Origin: DATBLE01 sp963734065
GTDB lineage: Bacteria > Actinomycetota > Thermoleophilia > Gaiellales > Gaiellaceae
Length of the DNA: 64,000 nt
NCBI GenBank assembly: GCA_963734065.1
Contig: CAVTFN010000003.1
Span: 1,116,001 to 1,180,000 of the forward strand
Direction: 5' to 3'
Below the pieces are notes generated by a model. It worked only from the letters and a program-made list of their open reading frames with translations. It had not been told where the DNA came from and did not search any database. Shown here one piece after another: positions 42,928 to 50,686 of the stretch (the stretch's first letter is position 1; every line of letters starts with the position of its first letter). A program made the translations under genes and the position numbers.

Positions 42928-45294
42928 TCATTGCTTTGCCATTGCGACGCGGAGTCGTTCCTCGGGGGTGATCAGGTGGTCGGCGTCTTCTGCGTCCTCG
43001 CCCAGGTCGATCTGCACCCAGTTGACGGTGCCGGTGAAGACGCTGCTTTCGCCTTCGTAGTCGTCGCTGACCGGGGACGCGGTGTCCCGTCCGACGTCGG
43101 CGGTCTCGTCCGCGGAGAAGATGAGCGGCACGGTTGCTTCGACCCGGCCTTCACCGGTCTTGTCGCCGTCGAGGTAGAGCGTTACGGTGCCGCCCTTGGC
43201 GGGGCCGCCGCCGTCGTAGGCGAACTCCATGCGCACCTGGTGCGTTCCGGGCGGGATTGCGGCGTCGGCCTCGATCTTGAAGCGCTGCAGGCCGAGCAGG
43301 TTGTAGCAGTAGGTTGGACGGCCATCTTTCGCGTACAGGCTCCAGCCGGCGAAGGCGCCGCCCTGGGCGACGATCACACCCTGGGCGCCCGTATCGGGCA
43401 CGACGACTTCGGCCGTGACTGCGTGGGATTTGTTCTTGATGTTGATGAGGCTGTTCTCGCTGAGGCGGCCCATGCCGCCGAAGAGCAGCTGTGAGTTTCC
43501 CTTCACGAGTTCGGGGCGGCCGACGAGCTCAGCGTTGAAGCGCTCGATGCGCCGGTCGTCGAGCGGCAGCACGTTGTACTTGCGTGCCTCCTCGAGCCAG
43601 AGCTGTTGCAGCTCGGCCAGCTTTTCAGGCATCTCGGCGGCGAGGTCGTGCGCCTGGCTCCAGTCGGTGCTCGTGTCGTAGAGCTCCCACACGTCGTCGT
43701 CGAGCGCCGGGAGCTCGGGCACGACCGCCCACGGCGTCGAGTGGCGCGTGACCGCCGTCCAGCCCTGGTGGTAGATGCCGCGGTTGCAGAACATCTCGAA
43801 GTACTGCGTCCCATGGCGGTCAGCCTCGGTCGCCCCGTCGAACGAGTACGCCATGCTGACGCCCTCGATCGGCCGTTGGGCGATCCCGTTGACGGCCGTC
43901 GGTTGGGGCAGTCCGGCGGCTTCGAGCACGGTGGGGGCAACGTCGATCACGTGGTGGAACTGCGCGCGGACCTCGCCGCGCGCGGCGATGCCGCCCGGCC
44001 AGTAGACGATGGTGCCGTTGCGCGTTCCGCCCCAGTGCGAGGCGACCTGCTTCGTCCACTGGTAGGGCGTGTCCATTGCGTGCGCCCAGCCGACCGCGAA
44101 GTGGTTGTAGGCCTTCGGTGTGCCGAAGTCGTCGATGCGCGCGGCCATGAACTCGGGCGTCTCGAGCGCCGCGGCGCCGTTGAAGAGAAGCGTCTCGTTG
44201 AAGCTGCCGTTGATCGTGCCCTCGGCGCTCGCCCCGTTGTCGCCGATGATGTAGTAGATGAGCGTGTCCTCGAGCACGCCGAGGTCGTCGAGCGCATCGA
44301 CGAGCCGTCCGATGTGGTGGTCGGTGTGCTCGAGGAAGCCGGCGTAGACCTCCATCTGGCGGGCGAGAATCGGCTTCAGCTCATCGGGCATGTCGTCCCA
44401 GGCGGGAATCTCCTCGTGCCGCGCGGTCAGCTCCGTCTCCGCTGGCACGACTCCGAGCTCCTTTTGCCGAGCCAGGATCTCCTCGCGCAGCGCGTCCCAG
44501 CCCTGGTCGAAACGTCCCTTGTACTTGTCTGACCACTCCGTCGGTACGTGGTGCGGAGCGTGCGTCGCCCCTGGAGCGAAGTACATGAAGAACGGCTTGT
44601 CGGGCATGAGCGACTTCTGCTGGCGCGTCCACTTGATCGCCTTGTCGGTCATGTCCTCGGTGAAGTGGTAGCCCTCCTCCGGCGTCTTCTCCGGCTCGAC
44701 CGGTGTCGTGCCCTCGTAGATGGCGGGGTAGTACTGGTTCGTTTCGCCGCCGATGAAGCCGTAGAAGTATTCGAAGCCGCCGCCGCCGGTCGGCCAGGCG
44801 TCGAAGGGGCCCATCGGGCTCGTCTGCCAGACCGGCACCTCGTGGCACTTGCCGAACTGGGCCGTCGAATAGCCATTCAGCAGCAGCGTCTGCGCTAGCG
44901 GCGCGCAGGTATTTGGGCGAATCGAGTTGTATCCGGGCGCCGAGGTGGCGAGCTCGGTAATGACGCCCATTCCCACCGAGTGGTGGTTGCGCCCGCTCAG
45001 CAAGGCAGCCCGCGTCGGGGCGCACAGCGCCGTCGTGTGGAAGCGGTTGTACTTCAGGCCGTTCGCGGCCAGCCGCTCGGCCGTCGGCGTCGCGCACGGC
45101 CCGCCGAAGGCGCTCGACGCGGCGAAGCCGACGTCGTCGAGCAAGATGACAAGCACGTTGGGCGCCCCCGTCGGTGGCTGTAGTGGCTCGATCGCAGGGA
45201 ACGACGCGTCTGGCTCCTTGGCGTCGTACGGGAGGGTCCCTTCGAACGGCCTGTCCTCGATCGGCAGGACGTCGCGTGAAATCTGATCAGTCAC
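42928..45294 (-). CDS. arylsulfatase
   Basis: A 788-residue type I sulfatase. The catalytic Cys is in CAPTRAALLSGR (Cys91, CxPxR), converted to formylglycine by FGE or anaerobic SME; no FGE gene is in the window. Metal-binding DD at 53-54 (LLDDVGF), and GDNGASAEGT near residue 350. The C-terminal 190 residues form a jelly-roll-like accessory domain. No signal peptide is evident. Full length for the family. Part of the island cargo. Substrate (sulfate ester) unknown. Confidence 0.93.
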   Translation of the reverse strand: MTDQISRDVLPIEDRPFEGTLPYDAKEPDASFPAIEPLQPPTGAPNVLVILLDDVGFAASSAFGGPCATPTAERLAANGLKYNRFHTTALCAPTRAALLSGRNHHSVGMGVITELATSAPGYNSIRPNTCAPLAQTLLLNGYSTAQFGKCHEVPVWQTSPMGPFDAWPTGGGGFEYFYGFIGGETNQYYPAIYEGTTPVEPEKTPEEGYHFTEDMTDKAIKWTRQQKSLMPDKPFFMYFAPGATHAPHHVPTEWSDKYKGRFDQGWDALREEILARQKELGVVPAETELTARHEEIPAWDDMPDELKPILARQMEVYAGFLEHTDHHIGRLVDALDDLGVLEDTLIYYIIGDNGASAEGTINGSFNETLLFNGAAALETPEFMAARIDDFGTPKAYNHFAVGWAHAMDTPYQWTKQVASHWGGTRNGTIVYWPGGIAARGEVRAQFHHVIDVAPTVLEAAGLPQPTAVNGIAQRPIEGVSMAYSFDGATEADRHGTQYFEMFCNRGIYHQGWTAVTRHSTPWAVVPELPALDDDVWELYDTSTDWSQAHDLAAEMPEKLAELQQLWLEEARKYNVLPLDDRRIERFNAELVGRPELVKGNSQLLFGGMGRLSENSLINIKNKSHAVTAEVVVPDTGAQGVIVAQGGAFAGWSLYAKDGRPTYCYNLLGLQRFKIEADAAIPPGTHQVRMEFAYDGGGPAKGGTVTLYLDGDKTGEGRVEATVPLIFSADETADVGRDTASPVSDDYEGESSVFTGTVNWVQIDLGEDAEDADHLITPEERLRVAMAKQ

Positions 45295-45375
45295 TCTTAG
45301 GTCCTCTCCGCGCTATGCGAGCGCCTTGGCCTTGAAGGAATCGCAGGTGGGTCTCGCACCGCCGCTCTAGGGCGC

Positions 45376-46524
45376 TCAAGGGGCCTTCCCGGCTGCCGGG
45401 GCCGGATCCTCTGGGAACTCCCGCAGCGTTTGTCGGCGCAACGCCTCGATGGCGATGGCGGTCGTGACGGCGAGGAGGGCGACGCCGAGTAGAGCCCGGT
45501 TGCCGGCGGCCGGGCCCCATGCGAGCAGAATCAGAAACACGGCGAGGGCGGTTGCCCAGATGACGATCGGATGATGTCTGAAGGTCGGTGCCAGCCAGCG
45601 CCTGAGGGCGACCGCAGGCCGGTTCGGGCCCGCCAAGACGGTGGCGAGGAGGACGAGCGCGCCGTAGACGACGAGGATGACCGCGATGTCTCGCATCACG
45701 CTCGTCTCGAGCGCCCAGATCACGCTCACCGGATGCTTGTTCGCCTCCACTTTGACCAGCGAGTCGACGATCACCCCGCCGAGGGCTCGTCTCATGAAGG
45801 CGATGATCAGGCCGACGAAGATGAGGCTTGCCCCGGCCGCGCCGAGCATTAGCCTGCGCCGGCCCCGTGCGAGGTAGATCGCCAGCGCGTAGAGGGCAAG
45901 GACGAGGATCAGGAGCAGCGAGCTCAGCGCGTGGAGGATCTTCACCGCCGTCTGGGCCGCTCCGAGCTGGCTCGACTTCATGATCACGACCTGGCCGGCG
46001 TTCGGATCGGCGTTTGCCTTCAGCCTGTCCTCCACGCCAAGCCGCGTCGCCAGCTGCGTGATCAGCGGTCTCAGGTCGAGCGTGACGTTTCCGTTCGCGG
46101 TCGAGACGTTTCCGTTCCTGCCGAGATCCTTGCCCTCCAAAACCTTCACGACACCCGCGTGGGCGCGCTTGTTGATGTTCTGCCAGAGCGTCTGCACCCT
46201 TGGGGTTTGCAGCAGCCTGTCCGCGGCGCGGACGGCCGCACTCTCGAGCGTCGCCGCCAACACGGGGGCGGCTCCCTGCGCCTGCTCCGGCAGCCGCGCG
46301 CGGAGCTGGGCGTCCACGTCGCTCCGCTCGAACAGGCGATCGACCAGCGTCTGCGCGACAGCGCCACGAACCTGATCATTCGCCAACAGCTGCGACGACG
46401 AGTCCGCCCACGCGTCGCTATCGAGCAGCTGACGCTTCGACCAAACCGTAAGCGACGAAACGAACAGCACGATCGTCGCCAGCACAAGCAAGCCCCACAC
46501 AAGCAGTCCGCGCTTCTTGCTCAT
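45376..46524 (-). CDS. multi-TM membrane protein, 382 aa
   Basis: One N-terminal helix (GLLVWGLLVLATIVLFVSSL), a soluble domain of about 150 residues (AQTLVDRLFERSDVDAQLRA; LDLRPLITQLATRLG), then four or more C-terminal helices. Matches a recurrent actinobacterial architecture of unknown role, with a predicted extracytoplasmic domain between helices 1 and 2. ATG 46524. Confidence 0.7.
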   Translation of the reverse strand: MSKKRGLLVWGLLVLATIVLFVSSLTVWSKRQLLDSDAWADSSSQLLANDQVRGAVAQTLVDRLFERSDVDAQLRARLPEQAQGAAPVLAATLESAAVRAADRLLQTPRVQTLWQNINKRAHAGVVKVLEGKDLGRNGNVSTANGNVTLDLRPLITQLATRLGVEDRLKANADPNAGQVVIMKSSQLGAAQTAVKILHALSSLLLILVLALYALAIYLARGRRRLMLGAAGASLIFVGLIIAFMRRALGGVIVDSLVKVEANKHPVSVIWALETSVMRDIAVILVVYGALVLLATVLAGPNRPAVALRRWLAPTFRHHPIVIWATALAVFLILLAWGPAAGNRALLGVALLAVTTAIAIEALRRQTLREFPEDPAPAAGKAP

Positions 46525-46625
46525 CTCCTCCTCGCCTTGTCAGTCCTCAGCCTGCCGAACAACCGTCGCAGGCAGAAAATGTCGAACCCGGCAACTCCGA
46601 AGAGCCACCGGGTTCGACGTAACGA

Positions 46626-46793
46626 CTAGATTCGCCGGCGAACTCCCCGACCCGGTGTGACAGCCGCGGCCACCACGGCGGTCTTCGCTACCGGCGAGGG
46701 GCCAGGTGTGACAGCCGCGGCGACCACCGCGGTTTTCGCCACTGGGGCGCCGATGACACCAACTCGTCCTACGCGCGCTGGTCTGAGTGGCAT
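46626..46793 (-). CDS. small repetitive hydrophobic protein, 55 aa
   Basis: ATG 46793 after a GGAGACTGACA stretch. Contains VAKTAVVAAAVTPG twice, separated by P-S-P, and a basic end GRGVRRRI. Companion of the preceding gene, two bases away. Such short basic/hydrophobic partners often sit next to DUF6325-type genes. Confidence 0.55.
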   Translation of the reverse strand: MPLRPARVGRVGVIGAPVAKTAVVAAAVTPGPSPVAKTAVVAAAVTPGRGVRRRI

Positions 46794-46795
46794 TG

Positions 46796-47272
46796 TCAGT
46801 CTCCTTCCGTCGCAAGTGCTTCGTCGGCCTCGATTGAGGCGATGATGGCCTGAATCGGGATACGGCCGTTGGCAATCAACTGGCCACCCGAACGGCGGGC
46901 AGCTGCTGCGAATGGCGCAGCCCACAGGTTCTCCCAGATGAGCACCCCGGCGGTACTCCCCGGCTCCATCGCAGCGGCCAGGTGCTCGACGTCGTCGGCG
47001 GCCAACAGCTCCGCCAGCTGGGCCTCGACGGCCTGAAGCTCTCCGAGCTCGTCGATATCGGAAAGCTCGGTTGCCTCGACTGAACCGTCCTCGTTCTTGG
47101 TCAGGATCAATACGTCGATCACGCGGATGGTCCCGGAATCCACTAGAGCAAGCAGCTCTTTCGCCATCTCGCCTGTGAAGTTGCTCGCTCCGGCCGGAAA
47201 CTCGACGACCAGGTAGTCGACGGGACCGAGCTCATCCAGCGCCTTGCTCGGTTCAAGTGCGGTGCTGGTCAT
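46796..47272 (-). CDS. DUF6325-like protein, 158 aa
   Basis: ATG 47272. LGPVDYLVVEFPAGASNFTG, LALVDSGTIRVIDVLILTKN and LIWENLWAAPFAAAARRSGG match the small actinobacterial DUF1269/DUF6325 family (predicted membrane- or stress-associated). Acidic, with a single amphipathic hydrophobic stretch. Probably co-transcribed with the 55-aa gene. Confidence 0.75.
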   Translation of the reverse strand: MTSTALEPSKALDELGPVDYLVVEFPAGASNFTGEMAKELLALVDSGTIRVIDVLILTKNEDGSVEATELSDIDELGELQAVEAQLAELLAADDVEHLAAAMEPGSTAGVLIWENLWAAPFAAAARRSGGQLIANGRIPIQAIIASIEADEALATEGD

Positions 47273-47418
47273 TGGTCTTCCTTTCGTTGTTCGGATTCGA
47301 CTTCGAGGAGTTGCCGGCCGAGGTAGTTGTGCACGTAGCGGAGCTTGCCGTCCGGTGACCGGAATTGTTGGATTCGGGACTCAGGTCTTTCCTCGGCCGT
47401 CTTCAGGTCTCTGGGGTT

Positions 47419-47623
47419 TCAGGCCACTGCCGGCCGTGCTCGATCGTTGACCATGTAGGCCACGATGAGAGCCGCCGGGAAGAAGACCAGGCTGAAGAGG
47501 AAGAAAGCCGAAAAAGCTGTGCCCTTTGCGCGCAGCGACCCGCGCCGGCCAGAACGCGATCAGTATCCAGAGGATCACAAGAACGATCGACCCAAACCAC
47601 CAACCGCTTGCAGCAACGACCAT
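47419..47623 (-). pseudogene. frameshifted small membrane protein
   Basis: ATG 47623: MVVAASGWWFGSIVLVILWI then AFWPARVAARKGHSFFGF; after one missing or extra base in the TTTC run (about 47505) the next frame gives LFSLVFFPAALIVAYMVNDR and stop at 47419. Joined, this is a typical two-helix small protein of actinobacteria. Could be a sequencing error. Confidence 0.5.
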
Positions 47624-48003
47624 CTCAGCCCCGGTCAAGGAAACCTACTTCGATTAGACCGCGCGTTAGCAACACCCAAGCTCCGCCCGGTGGTCACGCG
47701 GAAAGCAGGAAGGTTGAGCCCCTGGACGCCGCTCCACCCGCCCGTCCCGAACTAAGCACCGGGTACTTGTCGGTTTCAGACATGCCCGCCTAACCTCGGC
47801 TTCCTGGCTGACCCACAACGAGAGTCAGTCCACGACGCCGACCGATTGCTGAAGCCGGAAAGGATTCCCGCCGAGGGGTTAAGGCGAGACGAAGAGCGTA
47901 ACAGACCTCTGCCACGAAGCCAAGCACGGTTCTCGAAGTAGTCGGGCGTCGAGACAGAGCACTCGGCGCGCCCGAGTCGCTCGAGCCGTGACGAGCGGCG
48001 GGT
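47624..48003. other. non-coding stretch before arm repeat 3
   Basis: About 380 bases with no gene I can support. It leads directly into the arm repeat and attachment core at the right island end. Confidence 0.5.
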
Positions 48004-48129
48004 GCGTACGGATTTGCGTACGCCCGCGCCTCTACGGACAACTACCGACGACTACCTGGAGGCGGTAAAAGGCCTGGAAATCCGCCTGTAGGTAGTCATG
48101 GGTAGTGAGCGGTAGCCCCGGCGTTCGCT
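48004..48129. repeat. attachment-arm repeat, copy 3
   Basis: GCGTACGGATTTGCGTACGC, CCTCTACGGACAACTACCGA, CGACTACCTGG, CGCCTGTAGGTAGTCATGGG and GAGCGGTAGCCCCGGCGTTC. The best preserved copy, ending exactly where the tRNA-like core starts. The inverted ACTACC and GGTAGT sets fit integrase arm sites. Confidence 0.7.
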
Positions 48130-48171
48130 CTCATAATCCGTTGGTCCCTGGTTCGAATCCAGGCGGGCCCA
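48130..48171. repeat. tRNA 3'-half copy, attachment core 3 (right end)
   Basis: CTCATAATCCG, then TTGGTCCCTGGTTCGAATCC and AGGCGGGCCCA. The T stem (CCTGG/CCAGG) is fully paired although its sequence differs from the intact tRNA, so it looks like a true tRNA 3' end, either the displaced original or one from a related tRNA. Confidence 0.85.
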
Positions 48172-48263
48172 TCAGAGAATCACGTTCGGTCGCGGCGGCC
48201 CCGTCGAGTCGTCGACGTGGGACGCTGGGCTCGGCGCTCTACGCAGTCGTCGGGATCGGCGGA

Positions 48264-48509
48264 GTGGACACGAACATCGCCGCGGTCGAGCACGAGCTGG
48301 CGGCCTCCGACCCGGTAATCGATCGACAGATAGAGCTCTACCGAAGCCGAATTGCCGACAAGCGCCGTGAGATCGTCGGCCCGCAGCCCAAGCGAGCCGA
48401 GCCATCCTCGCCGGAGCCTGCATCGTGGCCGAGCGGCTCGCCCGCTAGCGATGCCGTACTGTTCGTGCCCTCGGGAACACAATCACCAACTGGGAGGCAA
48501 CGGTGCTAG
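48264..48509 (+). CDS. hypothetical protein, 81 aa
   Basis: GTG 48264. A helical N-terminal part (TNIAAVEHELAASDPVIDRQ; LYRSRIADKRREI) is followed by a Pro/Ser-rich tail. Overlaps the SHOCT gene start. Coding potential is moderate. Confidence 0.45.
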   Translation: MDTNIAAVEHELAASDPVIDRQIELYRSRIADKRREIVGPQPKRAEPSSPEPASWPSGSPASDAVLFVPSGTQSPTGRQRC

Positions 48510-48895
48510 CTGCGTGGACGTTCGGCCAAGTCATGTGGGCGATGCTGGTCTTCTTCTGCTGGATCCTGTTCTTCATGCTGCTGTTCCGTGTCTTCGGGGA
48601 CCTCTTCAGCCGTCACGATCTCAGCGGTTGGGGGAAGGCCGGCTGGTCGATCTTCGTTATCCTTCTGCCGTTCCTCGGGATCTTCGTCTACCTGATTGCC
48701 AACGGGAAGGGCATAGCGGAGCGGAACATGAAGCAGGCGCAGGATGCGCAGGCCTCCATGGATTCCTACGTCAAGTCGGTGGCCGGATCGAGCAACTCGG
48801 CGGAGCAGATCGCCAAGGGGAAGGACCTGCTCGACAGCGGTGCGATCACCCAGGCCGAGTTCGACCAGCTCAAGGCGAAGGCGCTCGCGTCTTAG
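48503..48895 (+). CDS. two-TM SHOCT-domain protein
   Basis: GTG 48503. Two helices (MWAMLVFFCWILFFMLLFRV; WSIFVILLPFLGIFVYLIAN) resemble PLDc_N-type membrane domains. The C-terminal SHOCT motif is IAKGKDLLDSGAITQAEFDQ then LKAKAL. Common in actinobacteria, role unknown. Confidence 0.85.
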   Translation: MLAAWTFGQVMWAMLVFFCWILFFMLLFRVFGDLFSRHDLSGWGKAGWSIFVILLPFLGIFVYLIANGKGIAERNMKQAQDAQASMDSYVKSVAGSSNSAEQIAKGKDLLDSGAITQAEFDQLKAKALAS

Positions 48896-48942
48896 CAGCC
48901 GGGGCGGCTGCGATCACTACCACGTGATCTAGGCGCGCCGAC

Positions 48943-49263
48943 ATGACGGCTGTGACACCCGCCGCAGAGCAATCGGCCTGGTTCACCCTCGACGCCGCCC
49001 GGGTGACGACCATGCTCGGCGTCGAGCAGGCGCAGAGCCCACCCACGGCCGAGGTGATTGCGCGCGCGCAGCAGTACGGACCGAACAAGTTCGTCGAGGC
49101 CAAGCCCGAGCCGCGTTTTGATTCGAGTCCGCAGCCGGACGCGGATCCCGGGGCGCTCACGGAGTTGCTTATTCGATTCGTGAGCGCGGCGAAGACGAAA
49201 CGCGACCGCAATCTTGCTTGGATATGGACGGCCGCGTCCTGCACGGCCGCTACCAGGAGCTGA
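48943..49263 (+). pseudogene. N-terminal stub of a cation P-type ATPase
   Basis: AWFTLDAARVTTMLGVEQAQ and STAEVIARAQQYGPNKFVEA-like sequence (here PPTAEVIARAQQYGPNKFVE) are the cation-ATPase N-terminal domain. After about residue 58 the sequence is unrelated, and the transport domains are absent. A truncated remnant, possibly left by a rearrangement near the island end. Confidence 0.6.
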
Positions 49264-50223
49264 ATGCCGAGCCTGAGACGCCACCTGATCCCGGCCGCGA
49301 TCCTGATCGCCGCGGTCGCGTGCGCTGGCAGTAGCGCGGGAGGTTCAGTCCTTGTTCCGTTTCGGGCGTCGAGCGCGGCCGCTGGCTCCGGGCCGTGCGG
49401 GCTGAGCCTCCCGCGCCCGGTCAGGGGCGAGCTCGCGTTCCGGATCCCCTCCGGAGGCCGTGCCCTCCGCCTTCCGCTTGCCGGGCGGCGGATGCTCTGC
49501 ACGCTGTTTCGCAAGGACGGTAGCCGGTTCGCTCGTCTGTACAGCGATTCGCACGCCCGGGTCCTCGGGGTGGCGTTCTACCGCTCGTCCGGGGTGTTGC
49601 GGAGCGCCGTCGACACCTCCTATGCCGTGCCTCCGGAGGAGATCGGGGCGAGCGTGAAGTGCGACAGCTCCTCGCAGGCGTCGATCGGCCCGGCCCACTG
49701 GCGGGAGCCGAGACACTGGTGGATCGGCGCGACGGCGAAGGGCATCGACCGCGACGTGGTCGTCGATGCGGTCCGGAACGCACAGAGCGAATGGACGAAC
49801 AACATCAACTGGTGCGGCATCAAGGACGAGGCGAGCCCACCCGCACAGTACGAGGGCAAGACGTCCGGGGCTGTCAAGCACGACGGCAAGAGCGTCATCG
49901 ACTGGGGCAGCCTGGAGAACGACCAGGACTGCAACGGGGCACTCGCCTGCACGGGAACCTGGTACGACGAGCAGGGAAACCCGGTCGAGTCCGACATCCG
50001 CTTCAACACCGCGTTCAAGTGGTCGACGGACGGTGCCTCGGACGCATACGACATCCAGTCCGTCGCGGCACACGAGATCGGCCACGTCCTCCAGTTCGAC
50101 CACGTGACGAACCAATCGAAGCGCGACTACACCGAGCTGATGTGGCCGTACGTCGATATAGGAAACACGACCGGCCGCAAGCTCGGCCGCGGCGACGCGC
50201 TCCAGGACAACAACCACTACTGA
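49264..50223 (+). CDS. secreted matrixin-like zinc metalloprotease
   Basis: A 319-residue protein with a signal peptide (IPAAILIAAVACAGSSAGG). Zinc motif HEIGHVLQFDH at 270-280 (HExxHxxxxxH/D). The pro-region covers about residues 30-140. Conserved Cys pairs suggest disulfides. Predicted extracellular protease. ATG start at 49264, immediately after the stop of the P-ATPase stub. Confidence 0.88.
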   Translation: MPSLRRHLIPAAILIAAVACAGSSAGGSVLVPFRASSAAAGSGPCGLSLPRPVRGELAFRIPSGGRALRLPLAGRRMLCTLFRKDGSRFARLYSDSHARVLGVAFYRSSGVLRSAVDTSYAVPPEEIGASVKCDSSSQASIGPAHWREPRHWWIGATAKGIDRDVVVDAVRNAQSEWTNNINWCGIKDEASPPAQYEGKTSGAVKHDGKSVIDWGSLENDQDCNGALACTGTWYDEQGNPVESDIRFNTAFKWSTDGASDAYDIQSVAAHEIGHVLQFDHVTNQSKRDYTELMWPYVDIGNTTGRKLGRGDALQDNNHY

Positions 50224-50300
50224 ACGTCCCGAGGAACAGTTGGGGCCGAGCCGGCCATGTCGGCCGCGGCGGTGGACACTGACAGGAGCTAACTCTCTGT

Positions 50301-50638
50301 GTGGCCTCAGCCGATGGATTCCTCGTGTTCGGGTTGTGTCGGTACTGCGGCGACGAACTCGAGCGGGCACGGAAGCCGCTCGAGATCTGTGCGAGGTGCG
50401 ACGCGGCTCGCCGCTGTGCGACCGCTGCGGTCATCCCCGCTCCGATCACACGCACGTGTTCGCACGCGGCGTGCCGCGCGGCTGCTGTCGGATCGTCGGC
50501 GACTTCCAGTCGCTGCGGAAGTGGCGCTGCGACTGCGAAGGCTTCCGGCCGGTTTCGGGACGACTCGCGGACGCGAACTTCGCGGAGCCGGATCCTGATC
50601 CACTCCTGGCGCCGTTGCGCGGCTCTCGTCCAACCTGA
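50301..50638 (+). pseudogene. zinc-ribbon protein, split over two frames
   Basis: Frame 1 from GTG 50301: FLVFGLCRYCGDELERARKP then ICARCDA. Frame 2 from GTG 50396 to the stop at 50638: SPLCDRCGHPRSDHTHVFAR, GCCRIVGDFQSLRKWRCDCE. The two parts together look like one Cys-rich protein broken by a shift near 50390, but the second could also be an independent 80-aa gene. Confidence 0.4.
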
Positions 50639-50686
50639 GCTCCCGAATGAGCCCGGGCCGGTCACACGGCGGCGGCTCCCCGACGA

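Larger units (their letters stand above)
19801..48171. mobile_element. composite tRNA-associated genomic island
   Basis: Bounded by the tRNA 3' half (19760-19801) and a diverged copy at 48130-48171, with a third copy at 32274-32315. This suggests two tandem or stacked elements of about 12.5 and 15.9 kb. Content fits: excisionase-type HTH genes, RepA-like ATPase, terminases, HNH nuclease, a broken tyrosine recombinase, capsid and GNAT remnants, plus secreted-protein cargo. No intact integrase is present, so the island is probably immobile now. Confidence 0.75.
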
